A stretch of DNA of 6,129 nucleotides from an uncultured Duganella sp. (GCA_946482635.1 CAMLSG010000273.1:1-6129), one strand, 5' to 3'; counted from the first letter of the stretch, positions 1 through 6,129 are shown. Numbers and translations: made by a program. The notes: generated by a model not told the origin, from the sequence alone.

Positions 1-267
1 GGCGGCCTGGATTACCTGAAGGACGTGATCATCAACGACAAGCTGGGCATCAACGCCGAAATGGAAGAAGACATGCAGCGCGTGGTCGATACCTACGCCT
101 GCGAGTGGAAAGAAGCCGTCAACAATCCTGAAACGCGCGCCCGCTTCCGCCACTTCGTCAACAGCCCGGAAGCAGACAGCAACGTGGTCTTTATGGAAGA
201 GCGCGGCCAGATTCGCCCCGCCACCGTGGAAGAACGCAAGCGCATCCCAATCAAAGCCATCGCATAA
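1..267 (+). CDS. nirB: Nitrite reductase [NAD(P)H] large subunit, C-terminal end (5' truncated by window)
   Basis: The first 88 codons read open from base 1 to TAA at 265-267, so this is the 3' end of a gene that begins before the window. The peptide matches from memory the C-terminal tail of NirB, the siroheme and [4Fe-4S] subunit of the cytoplasmic NADH-dependent nitrite reductase that makes ammonium from nitrite. Recognisable stretches are GGLDYLKDVIINDKLGI, DTYACEWKEAV, FRHFVNSPEAD and VVFMEERGQIRPAT. Cofactor-binding cysteines and the FAD and NADH domains would lie upstream and cannot be checked. A GTG at 25 could be mistaken for a start but is only an internal valine. The stop codon overlaps the ribosome binding site of nirD 11 bp downstream, which fits the usual nirBD pair. 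Confidence is high for the family; whether this NirB is full length is unknown. Confidence 0.93.
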   Translation, partial: GGLDYLKDVIINDKLGINAEMEEDMQRVVDTYACEWKEAVNNPETRARFRHFVNSPEADSNVVFMEERGQIRPATVEERKRIPIKAIA

Positions 268-271
268 GGAG
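265..271 (+). promoter_or_regulatory. Ribosome binding site of nirD, overlapping the nirB stop codon
   Basis: TAAGGAG is a near-perfect Shine-Dalgarno sequence 7 nt before the ATG at 279. Its first three bases are the nirB stop codon, so ribosomes ending nirB sit directly on the nirD start signal. It is the strongest ribosome binding site in the window and fixes the nirD start. Confidence 0.85.
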
Positions 272-278
272 ACTAGCC

Positions 279-629
279 ATGCATCGTGACCAATCCGCCT
301 CCGCCTGGACCGCCATCTGCGACGTTGACCAGATCGTCCCGAACACCGGTGTCTGCGCCCTGCTGCAGGGGCAGCAGGTCGCCGTGTTCCACCTGAACGA
401 CGGCAGCGAGCCGCGCGTCTTCGCCATCGGCAACTACGACCCGAACTCGGACGCCTCCGTGCTGTCGCGCGGCCTGGTCGGCAACCTGGGCGAGCGCCTG
501 GTGGTTGCCTCGCCGATCTACAAGCACCATTTCGACCTGCAGACAGGCGAATGCCTGGAAGCGCCGGAGCACTCGGTGCCGACCTGGCCCGCACGCATCG
601 AAGGCGGAAAGGTCTGGGTCGGGGCATGA
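279..629 (+). CDS. nirD: Nitrite reductase [NAD(P)H] small subunit, Rieske-like fold
   Basis: This 116-residue protein is the small subunit of the assimilatory NADH nitrite reductase and acts with NirB in the cytoplasm. It has the usual NirD length and a Rieske-type beta fold: W10-T-A-I-C-D-V near the N-terminus, then FAIGNYDP (48-55), SVLSRGL (60-66), VVASPIYKHHFDLQTGEC (75-92) and a closing VWVGA. A true Rieske protein has CxH and CxxH ligand pairs. Here the equivalent sites read N52-Y-D54 and Y81-K-H-H84, so no [2Fe-2S] cluster is expected. This is normal for NirD, for example in E. coli, and points to a structural or assembly role. The start at 279 follows a strong Shine-Dalgarno. The stop TGA overlaps the ATG of the next gene (ATGA, 626-629), which suggests translational coupling. 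Confidence 0.95.
   Translation: MHRDQSASAWTAICDVDQIVPNTGVCALLQGQQVAVFHLNDGSEPRVFAIGNYDPNSDASVLSRGLVGNLGERLVVASPIYKHHFDLQTGECLEAPEHSVPTWPARIEGGKVWVGA
626..629 (+). promoter_or_regulatory. ATGA stop-start overlap coupling nirD to the FAD oxidoreductase gene
   Basis: The bases ATGA hold both the start ATG of the flavoprotein and the stop TGA of nirD. Upstream there is only a weak, distant purine run (GGAAAGG, 605-611), so re-initiation by ribosomes leaving nirD is the likely mode of translation. This ties the amounts of NirD and the flavoprotein together. Confidence 0.7.
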
Positions 630-1840
630 AACCCGCGCTGGTCGTCATCGGCAACGGCATGGCCGGCATGCGCACGGTCGAGGAGCTGCTCAAGCTCGCG
701 CCGGACATGTACGACATCACCGTCTTTGGCGCCGAACCGCACGGCAACTACAACCGCATCCTGTTGTCGCCGGTGCTGGCGGGCGAAAAGACGGTCGACG
801 ACATCATGCTGAACACCCGCGAGTGGTATGAGCAGAACCGCATCACCCTGCACGCAGGCGACCCGGTCGAATTCATCGACCGCAAGCGCCGCCTGGTGCG
901 CGCCCGCTCCGGCCTCGAGGTGCGCTACGACCGCCTGCTGATCGCGACCGGCTCGCGCCCGTTCATCATCCCCGTGCCGGGCCATGAGCTGCCTGGCGTG
1001 CTGGCCTTCCGCGACATCAACGACGTCGAACAGATGCTGGAGGCGGCGCGCAACCACCGTCACGCAGTCGTTATCGGCGGCGGCCTGCTCGGCCTGGAAG
1101 CCGCCAATGGCCTGCAGCGCCAGGGCATGCAGGTCACCGTGGTGCACGTGACCGACTCGCTGATGAACCAGCAACTGGACAAGCCTGCTGCACAACTGCT
1201 GCAAAAGGCGCTGGAAGCGAAGGGCCTGGCCTTCCGCATGGAAGCGCAGACCAGCGAAATCGTCGGCCCCGACCGTGTGACCGCCGTGCGCTTTGCCGAC
1301 GGCAGCGACATCCCGGCCGACCTGGTGGTGATGACCGCCGGCGTACGCCCGAATATCGAACTGGCGAAGCGTAGCGGCCTGCATTGCGAACGCGCCATTG
1401 TGGTGGACGATACGCTGCAAAGCTTCGACCCGCGCATCTACGCCGTGGGCGAATGCGTGCAGCACCGCCGCGCCACCTTCGGCCTGGTGGCGCCGATCTG
1501 GGAACAGGCGCGCGTCTGCGCCGCCCACCTGGCAGGCAATGGCCACCGCCGTTACGTGCAGCAGGTAACGCCGACCCGCCTGAAGGTGACCGGCGTCGAC
1601 CTGTACTCGGTCGGCGACTTCATCGGCGGCGAAGGCAGCGAGGACCTGGTGCTGCGCGACCCGCGGCGCGGCGTCTACAAGCGCCTGGTGCTCGACGGCG
1701 GCCGCATCACCGGCGCCGTGTTGTATGGCGACGTGCAGGACGGCCCATGGTACTTCGACCTGATCCAGAACCGCACCGACATTTCGTCGATGCGCAACCA
1801 TCTTTTGTTTGGGCAGGCGCTTTGCGCGCAGGCTGCGTGA
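626..1840 (+). CDS. FAD/NAD(P)H oxidoreductase, NasC-like, probable electron donor to nitrate reductase
   Basis: The 404-residue product is a pyridine-nucleotide-disulphide-type flavoprotein closely resembling the N-terminal diaphorase half of NirB and Klebsiella NasC. It very likely oxidises NAD(P)H and passes electrons to NasA. Visible parts are an FAD-binding GNGMAG (9-14) with LVVIGNGMAGMRTVEELL, the NirB-style HGNYNRILLSPVLAGEKT, LLIATGSRP, a second nucleotide site GGGLLG (151-156) for NAD(P)H, the FAD motif IYAVGEC ending at C277, and a C-terminal beta domain of the rubredoxin-reductase C-terminal type (about 315-385, QVTPTRLKVTGVDLYSVGDF). There is no CxC...CxxC pattern, so it lacks the BFD-type [2Fe-2S] domain that often follows in NirB. 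The ATG at 626 is chosen because it overlaps the nirD stop. The earlier in-frame TTG at 551 would run 79 bp into nirD. No strong ribosome binding site is seen, consistent with coupling. Bacillus and Klebsiella name these subunits differently, so no symbol is given. Confidence 0.88.
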   Translation: MKPALVVIGNGMAGMRTVEELLKLAPDMYDITVFGAEPHGNYNRILLSPVLAGEKTVDDIMLNTREWYEQNRITLHAGDPVEFIDRKRRLVRARSGLEVRYDRLLIATGSRPFIIPVPGHELPGVLAFRDINDVEQMLEAARNHRHAVVIGGGLLGLEAANGLQRQGMQVTVVHVTDSLMNQQLDKPAAQLLQKALEAKGLAFRMEAQTSEIVGPDRVTAVRFADGSDIPADLVVMTAGVRPNIELAKRSGLHCERAIVVDDTLQSFDPRIYAVGECVQHRRATFGLVAPIWEQARVCAAHLAGNGHRRYVQQVTPTRLKVTGVDLYSVGDFIGGEGSEDLVLRDPRRGVYKRLVLDGGRITGAVLYGDVQDGPWYFDLIQNRTDISSMRNHLLFGQALCAQAA

Positions 1841-1844
1841 ATTC

Positions 1845-4529
1845 ATGATTAAGACGACGTGCGCCTATTGTGGTGTGGGTTGCGGTGTCACGGCGACGCC
1901 GCGTGCGGAAGGCGGGTTCGATATTGCCGGCGATGCCGCGCATCCCGCCAACCAGGGGCGCTTGTGCGTGAAGGGCTCGGCGCTGGGCGAGACGATCGGC
2001 CTCGAAGGACGACTGCTTTATCCGATGATGCGCGAGCGGGGCGGCGATGGCTCGCTGCAGCGCGTAGCCTGGGGCGAGGCGCTCGACCACGTGGCCGACA
2101 AATGGAGCGCCATCATCGACGAACACGGCCCGGATGCCGTGGCCTTCTACGTCTCCGGCCAGTTGCTGACCGAAGACTACTACGTCGCCAACAAGCTGAT
2201 TAAAGGCTATATCGGCAGCGCCAATATCGATACCAACTCGCGCCTGTGCATGTCGTCCGCCGTGGCGGGCCACAAACGCGCGTTCGGCGAAGACGTGGTG
2301 CCGGTTAACTACGAGGATATCGACCACGCCGACATGGTGGTGCTGGTAGGTTCCAACCTGGCCTGGTGCCACCCGATCCTGTTCCAGCGCCTGACGCGCG
2401 CCAAGGAAGCACGCCCGAATCTGAAGATCGTCGTGGTCGACCCGCGCCGCACCGCCACCTGCGAGCTGGCCGACCTGCACCTGCCAATCAAGCCGGGCAC
2501 CGACGTCTGGCTCTTCAATGGCCTGCTGGGTTACCTGTCTCGTATCGGCGCCGTCGATCCGGAGTTCGTGGCCGCGCATACCAACGGCCTGGAAGACGCT
2601 TTGGCAGTGGCCACGCTGACGCCGGAAGAAGTCGCGCGCGCCTGCCGCCTGAACCTGCAAGACCTGATGGAGTTTTACGAATCTTTCGCCGCCACGGCAA
2701 AAGTGATCACCGGCTTCTCGATGGGCGTCAACCAGTCCAGCGCCGGCACCGACAAGGTGAACAGCATCATCAACTGCCACCTGATCGGCGGCCGCATCGG
2801 CAAGCAGGGCATGGGCCCATTCTCCATCACCGGCCAGCCGAACGCCATGGGCGGCCGCGAGGTGGGCGGCCTGGCCAATATGCTGGCGGCGCACATGGAC
2901 CTGGACAACGCCGCGCATCGCGACGCCGTGCAGGCATTCTGGGAATCGCCGCGCATCGCGTCGAAGCCCGGCCTGAAGGCGGTCGACCTTTTCGAAGCCA
3001 TTGAAGCCGGCCGCGTGAAGGCGGTATGGGTGATCGCCACGAATCCGGTAGTGAGCCTGCCGAACGCCGACCAGGTGCGCCGCGCACTGGAGCGCTGCGA
3101 GCTGGTCGTGGTATCCGATGTGGTGCGAGATACCGACACCAATGCCTACGCCGACGTCCTGCTGCCGGCGCTGGCCTGGGGCGAGAAGGACGGCACCGTC
3201 ACCAACTCCGAGCGCCGCATCTCGCGCCAGCGCGCCTTCCTGCCCGCACCGGGCGAGGCGAGGGCGGACTGGCTGATCCTGTCCCAGTTCGCACTGCGCA
3301 TGGGCTATGACGGCTTTGGCTACTCCAGCGCCGCCGAGATCTTCACCGAACATGCCCGCCTGAGCGCCTGGCGCAATAGCGACAGCGAACTGCCGCGCGC
3401 CTTCAACATCGGCGGCCTTGCCACGCTGGGCGAAGCCGCCTACGACGCACTGCAGCCAACGCAATGGCCGGCGATCGCATCCACCGACGCGCCGCCTGCC
3501 AGCCGCCCGTTCGCGGATGGCCGCTTCTCGCACGCCGACGGCCGCGCGCGTTTTGTCGCCACAGTGCCGCGCGCACCGGCCAACCTGCCGGATGGCGAAT
3601 TCCCGATCACCCTCAACACCGGCCGCGTGCGCGACCAATGGCACACAATGACCCGCACCGGCCGCGCACCGAAGCTGGCCGACCATATCCCGGAATCCTT
3701 CATCGACATGCACCCGCAGGATGCACTGCTGTGCGGTGTGAAGGAAGGCGAGCTGGCGCGCGTCACCAGCCAATGGGGCAGCATGATCGCCCGCGTCCAG
3801 CACGGCGGCGGCATTGCGCGCGGCAGCGTCTTCGTGCCGATCCACTGGAACAACCAGACCGCTTCCGACGCCCGCGTCGGGGCCGTGGTGAATCCTGTGG
3901 TCGACCCGGTCTCCGGTGAGCCGGAATTCAAGCACACACCCGTGATGGTCGACCGCTTCCCGGTCAAATGGCACGGCTTTATCCTGAGCCGCGACGGGCT
4001 GGAACTCGATGCGCTGGCCTACTGGACCAAGGTGCAGGGCAAGGACTTCCAGCGCTACGAACTGGCCGGCCGCAATGCCATTGAAGATTTCGGCACCTGG
4101 GCGCGCCAGCTGCTCGGCATCCAGGACGACGACGCCGACTGGCTGGAATACGCCGACCGTACTTCCGGCGTTTTCCGCGCCGTGCACCTGGTCGACGACC
4201 GCATCGCGCAGTGCATCTTCATCTCGGCCCGTCCGGACCTGCCCGCCCGCCAATGGCTGGCCAGCCTGTTCGACAAGCCGCAACTGGAACTGGCCGACCG
4301 CGCAGCGCTGCTGGCCGGGCGCCCGATTGCGGCAGGCGCCGACACCGGGCCAACGGTATGCTCCTGCTTCGGCGTCGGCCGCAATACAATCTGCAAAGCG
4401 ATCCGCGAGCAGAACCTGACCACGCCGGCACAGATCACCGCCTGTGTAAAAGCCGGCGGCAACTGCGGCTCTTGCGTGCCGGAGTTGAAGAAACTGCTGA
4501 GTGAAGTACGCGTGGAGGAAACCGCGTAA
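1845..4529 (+). CDS. nasA: Assimilatory nitrate reductase catalytic subunit with C-terminal BFD-type [2Fe-2S] domain
   Basis: This 894-residue molybdopterin enzyme reduces nitrate to nitrite in the cytoplasm. The N-terminus carries the [4Fe-4S] motif C6-x2-C9-x3-C13 with the fourth cysteine at C41 in GRLCVKGS; K43 is the lysine usually placed between cluster and pterin. The molybdopterin domain (about 55-560) includes NSRLCMSSAVAGHKRAFG, where C135 is the expected molybdenum ligand. The dinucleotide-binding domain spans about 585-705 (LNTGRVRDQWHTMTRTG). A linker beta region follows (about 770-800), and the tail holds C839-x-C841 and C874-x2-C877, a BFD/NifU-like [2Fe-2S] site as in Klebsiella NasA. 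There is no Tat signal, so it is the cytoplasmic assimilatory type rather than periplasmic NapA. The ATG at 1845 lies 4 bp after the previous stop and gives the standard N-terminus just before C6. The Shine-Dalgarno is weak, suggesting coupling. A formate dehydrogenase is less likely given the nirBD context and the cysteine ligand. Confidence 0.95.
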   Translation: MIKTTCAYCGVGCGVTATPRAEGGFDIAGDAAHPANQGRLCVKGSALGETIGLEGRLLYPMMRERGGDGSLQRVAWGEALDHVADKWSAIIDEHGPDAVAFYVSGQLLTEDYYVANKLIKGYIGSANIDTNSRLCMSSAVAGHKRAFGEDVVPVNYEDIDHADMVVLVGSNLAWCHPILFQRLTRAKEARPNLKIVVVDPRRTATCELADLHLPIKPGTDVWLFNGLLGYLSRIGAVDPEFVAAHTNGLEDALAVATLTPEEVARACRLNLQDLMEFYESFAATAKVITGFSMGVNQSSAGTDKVNSIINCHLIGGRIGKQGMGPFSITGQPNAMGGREVGGLANMLAAHMDLDNAAHRDAVQAFWESPRIASKPGLKAVDLFEAIEAGRVKAVWVIATNPVVSLPNADQVRRALERCELVVVSDVVRDTDTNAYADVLLPALAWGEKDGTVTNSERRISRQRAFLPAPGEARADWLILSQFALRMGYDGFGYSSAAEIFTEHARLSAWRNSDSELPRAFNIGGLATLGEAAYDALQPTQWPAIASTDAPPASRPFADGRFSHADGRARFVATVPRAPANLPDGEFPITLNTGRVRDQWHTMTRTGRAPKLADHIPESFIDMHPQDALLCGVKEGELARVTSQWGSMIARVQHGGGIARGSVFVPIHWNNQTASDARVGAVVNPVVDPVSGEPEFKHTPVMVDRFPVKWHGFILSRDGLELDALAYWTKVQGKDFQRYELAGRNAIEDFGTWARQLLGIQDDDADWLEYADRTSGVFRAVHLVDDRIAQCIFISARPDLPARQWLASLFDKPQLELADRAALLAGRPIAAGADTGPTVCSCFGVGRNTICKAIREQNLTTPAQITACVKAGGNCGSCVPELKKLLSEVRVEETA

Positions 4530-4554
4530 AACCTGCCTGTGGTAGAGTTGTCAT

Positions 4555-4560
4555 GGGAGC
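4555..4560 (+). promoter_or_regulatory. Ribosome binding site deciding the start of the glutamine-synthetase-like gene
   Basis: GGGAGC lies 5 nt before the ATG at 4566 and contains a GGAG core (4556-4559). It supports ATG 4566 over the in-frame GTG at 4539, which has no purine-rich stretch at a suitable distance. Confidence 0.6.
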
Positions 4561-4565
4561 GCATC

Positions 4566-5936
4566 ATGGCAATCCGTGACAACTTTACCTACACGGACAT
4601 GGATGAGTGGCTCAACGATAAACGGGTCACCGAAATTGAATGTCTGGTGCCGGACCTGACCGGCGTCGCACGCGGCAAGATACTGCCGAGGGCTAAATTC
4701 ACCGAAGTACGGGGCATGCGCATCCCGGAGGCCGTGCTCGGCATGACCGTCACCGGCAATTCGCCATCCGCCGATCCTGCCTACGACCGGGCCATCTCCC
4801 CCACCGACCGCGACATGGTCCTCAAGGCTGACCCCAGCACCATCACCATGGTGCCCTGGGCCGCCGACCCTACCGCACAAGTGATCCACGACTGCTACTT
4901 CGCCGACGGCCGCCTGGTCGACTTCGCGCCGCGCTCCGTGCTGCGGCGCGTGCTCAAGCTGTATGAGGACAAGGGCTGGTGCCCCATCGTCGCCCCCGAA
5001 CTTGAGTTCTACCTGACCGACAAGAACTCCGACCCGGACCTGCCGCTGAAGGCGCCCATCGGCCGCAGCGGCCGCGCCGAAACCAGCCGTCAGGTCTACA
5101 GCATCGACGCAGTGAATGAATTCGACCCGCTGTTCGAAGACATCTACGACTACTGTGACATGATGGGACTCGACGTCGACACGCTGATCCATGAAATCGG
5201 CGCCGGCCAGATGGAAATCAACTTCCTGCACGGCGAACCGCTGGGCCTTGCCGACAATGTGTTTTATTTCAAGCGCACGCTGCGCGAAGCCGCCATCAAG
5301 CACCACATGTACGCCACCTTCATGGCCAAGCCCATGGCTGGCGAACCCGGATCAGCGATGCACGTTCACCAGAGCGTGCTTGATGCGCGCACCCGCAAGA
5401 ACATCTTCAGCGACGCCGACGGCGCCCCGTCACAACTGTTCAAGTTCTACATCGGCGGCCTGCAGCGCTACATGCCCGCCGCGCTGGCGATCGCCGCGCC
5501 GTATGTGAACTCCTATCGCCGCCTGGTGCGGCATACCGCCGCGCCGATCAATATCCAATGGGGCACCGATAACCGCACGGTAGGCTTCCGCGTGCCGGAA
5601 TCCGGCGTACAGGACCGGCGCATTGAAAACCGCATCATCGGCGCCGACGCCAATCCCTACCTCGCGCTGGCGGTCACGCTGGCCTGCGGCTACTTGGGCA
5701 TGACCGAACAGATCGAACCCACTGCGCCAACATCCGGCAGCGCATATGATATGAAGTACGAACTGCCGCAAGGCCTGCCGGAAGCATTGCGCGCGCTAAG
5801 GGCGGAAGAAAAGCTGCACCAAGTGCTGGGTGAACGCTTCATCGACGTCTACGCCGCGGTTAAGGATCTCGAGCACCAGGAATTCATGCGCGTGATCAGC
5901 CCTTGGGAACGGGAACACCTCCTACTGCACGTTTAG
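4566..5936 (+). CDS. Glutamine synthetase family protein, PuuA/SpuI-like (probable gamma-glutamyl-polyamine synthetase)
   Basis: The 456-residue product belongs to the ATP-dependent glutamine synthetase superfamily. It most resembles the branch that joins glutamate to putrescine or other polyamines (E. coli PuuA, Pseudomonas SpuI/PauA) rather than housekeeping GlnA, as judged by remembered motifs. Family signs include ITEIECLVPDLTGVARGK-like text near the N-terminus (VTEIECLVPDLTGVARGK), PELEFYL with metal ligands E145 and E147, HEIGAGQMEINF with E210 and E217, GSAMHVHQS with H266 and H268, NSYRRL with R319, and NRTVGFRVP (336-344). All expected catalytic positions are filled, so it should be active. 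KYELP (397-401) lies where GlnA carries its adenylylated tyrosine loop; whether Y398 is modified is unknown. It starts 36 bp after nasA with no terminator between, so it is probably read from the nas transcript. No other polyamine-catabolism gene is in view. The true substrate (ammonia, putrescine, another amine) is undecided. Confidence 0.85.
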   Translation: MAIRDNFTYTDMDEWLNDKRVTEIECLVPDLTGVARGKILPRAKFTEVRGMRIPEAVLGMTVTGNSPSADPAYDRAISPTDRDMVLKADPSTITMVPWAADPTAQVIHDCYFADGRLVDFAPRSVLRRVLKLYEDKGWCPIVAPELEFYLTDKNSDPDLPLKAPIGRSGRAETSRQVYSIDAVNEFDPLFEDIYDYCDMMGLDVDTLIHEIGAGQMEINFLHGEPLGLADNVFYFKRTLREAAIKHHMYATFMAKPMAGEPGSAMHVHQSVLDARTRKNIFSDADGAPSQLFKFYIGGLQRYMPAALAIAAPYVNSYRRLVRHTAAPINIQWGTDNRTVGFRVPESGVQDRRIENRIIGADANPYLALAVTLACGYLGMTEQIEPTAPTSGSAYDMKYELPQGLPEALRALRAEEKLHQVLGERFIDVYAAVKDLEHQEFMRVISPWEREHLLLHV

Positions 5937-5980
5937 CAGCAAATCGCAACGCCAAAAGAATCGCAGACAGTAGCCTTGGC

Positions 5981-6004
5981 GGGTCGGACCGTTGGGTCAG
6001 ACCC
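5981..6004 (+). terminator. Imperfect hairpin after the operon, possible terminator
   Basis: GGGTC (5981-5985) pairs with GACCC (6000-6004). After one G-A mismatch, GACC (5987-5990) pairs with GGTC (5995-5998), closing a GTTG loop. The result is a 9-pair GC-rich stem, 44 bp past the stop of the glutamine-synthetase-like gene. It is followed by TGCTTT and, further on, GGTTTTGG, not a clean T-run, so as an intrinsic terminator it is weak. The two halves are each small palindromes (GGTCGGACC and GGGTCAGACCC), so it could instead be a repetitive REP-like element or a protein-binding site. Confidence 0.45.
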
Positions 6005-6038
6005 TGCTTTATCGGTTTTGGTAGTAGCACGAAGCGCC

Positions 6039-6068
6039 TTGACCACCTTTTTAAACCAATGCTATATT
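6039..6068 (+). promoter_or_regulatory. Sigma-70-like promoter with extended -10 for a downstream transcript
   Basis: TTGACC (6039-6044) matches five of six bases of the -35 consensus. TATATT (6063-6068) matches five of six of the -10 consensus with an 18 bp spacer, and TGC directly before it (6060-6062) is an extended -10 motif. The spacer is AT-rich, unlike the surrounding genes. Transcription would begin near 6074-6077 and run out of the right edge of the window. No start codon with a ribosome binding site is seen before the end, so the first gene has a leader of at least about 50 nt, or the product is an RNA. Confidence 0.6.
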
Positions 6069-6081
6069 CCGCCTTGTCGGA

Positions 6082-6128
6082 AAAGGCAGACTTGGTTTGG
6101 TAAGCCCAAGTCCTTTCGGTAACGAAAG
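6082..6128 (+). other. Structured RNA leader candidate with mutually exclusive hairpins
   Basis: Downstream of the predicted start, CTTGG (6091-6095) can pair with CCAAG (6106-6110). CTTTCG (6113-6118) pairs perfectly with CGAAAG (6123-6128) around GTAA, a GNRA-type tetraloop. In addition AAAGG (6082-6086) can pair with CCTTT (6112-6116), extending the first stem but blocking the last hairpin. This could be an attenuator, a cold-shock-type or other regulatory leader, or the start of a small RNA; I do not recognise a known riboswitch. If a T-run follows base 6129, the last hairpin would be an intrinsic terminator. Confidence 0.35.
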
Positions 6129-6129
6129 C

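Noticed and set aside
518..1846. A 442-codon minus-strand open frame opposite the flavoprotein gene, and a similar 251-codon one at 4551-5306.
   Set aside because: They are shadow frames of real genes: composition is rich in A, H, Q, V and D as expected from antisense of G/C-ending codons, and no motifs are seen.
1809..1847. An upstream TTG start for nasA giving an N-terminal extension with RRFARR that hints at a Tat signal.
   Set aside because: It overlaps the end of the flavoprotein gene, has no following hydrophobic segment, and the ATG at 1845 gives the standard cytoplasmic NasA N-terminus just before the first cluster cysteine.
1707..4283. An 858-codon open frame on the minus strand opposite nasA.
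   Set aside because: It mirrors the codon bias of nasA in GC-rich DNA, has no recognisable domain or plausible start context, and lies across a well-recognised enzyme gene.
4553..4579. An eight-codon out-of-frame ATG frame overlapping the start of the glutamine-synthetase-like gene.
   Set aside because: There is no ribosome binding site for it, the peptide is not distinctive, and such short frames arise by chance.
5942..5965. A direct repeat AATCGCA at 5942-5948 and 5959-5965.
   Set aside because: Seven bases in a short intergenic stretch is within chance and no symmetry or promoter is placed to use it.
6071..6087. A GCCTT/AAGGC hairpin just after the -10 box.
   Set aside because: Its left arm lies before or at the predicted transcription start, so it would largely be absent from the RNA.
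5903..6103. A 66-codon + frame covering the end of the glutamine-synthetase-like gene and the intergenic region.
   Set aside because: It begins inside the previous gene in another frame, runs through the hairpin and promoter, and resembles no known protein.
1..6129. CRISPR arrays, tRNA or rRNA genes, insertion sequence ends.
   Set aside because: No regularly spaced repeats, tRNA-like cloverleaf or terminal inverted repeats with a transposase were seen.

Overview
The window is GC-rich with a strong preference for codons ending in G or C. It looks like a chromosomal piece of a betaproteobacterium of the order Burkholderiales, possibly Oxalobacteraceae (Herbaspirillum, Massilia or Duganella type). 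That placement rests on gene order and protein style and is inference; no rRNA or marker gene is present.

All genes are on the + strand and tightly packed. Positions 1-267 hold the C-terminal end of nirB, the large subunit of the cytoplasmic NADH nitrite reductase. Then come nirD (279-629, small subunit), a stand-alone FAD/NAD(P)H oxidoreductase (626-1840) resembling the N-terminal half of NirB and Klebsiella NasC, and the catalytic subunit of assimilatory nitrate reductase, nasA (1845-4529). Last is a glutamine-synthetase-family gene of the PuuA/SpuI (gamma-glutamyl-polyamine synthetase) type (4566-5936). Junctions are very short (11 bp gap, 4 bp overlap, 4 bp gap, 36 bp gap) with no terminator between genes, so this is most likely one transcription unit whose promoter lies upstream of the window.

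The genes form a nitrogen-acquisition pathway. The FAD protein probably passes electrons from NAD(P)H to NasA, which reduces nitrate to nitrite. NirBD reduces nitrite to ammonium. The last gene belongs to a family that ligates glutamate to ammonia or to polyamines, so it could link ammonium assimilation to amine use; its substrate cannot be decided from sequence alone.

The final 193 bp (5937-6129) are non-coding. They hold an imperfect hairpin (5981-6004) that could end the operon, a good sigma-70-like promoter with extended -10 (6039-6068), and a structured downstream segment ending in a perfect 6-bp stem with a GTAA loop (6113-6128). The next transcript starts here, but its gene lies outside the window.

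I did not find a clearly new system. The less ordinary points are how redox modules are divided between the FAD protein and NasA, the attached PuuA-like gene, and the possible structured leader at the right edge.
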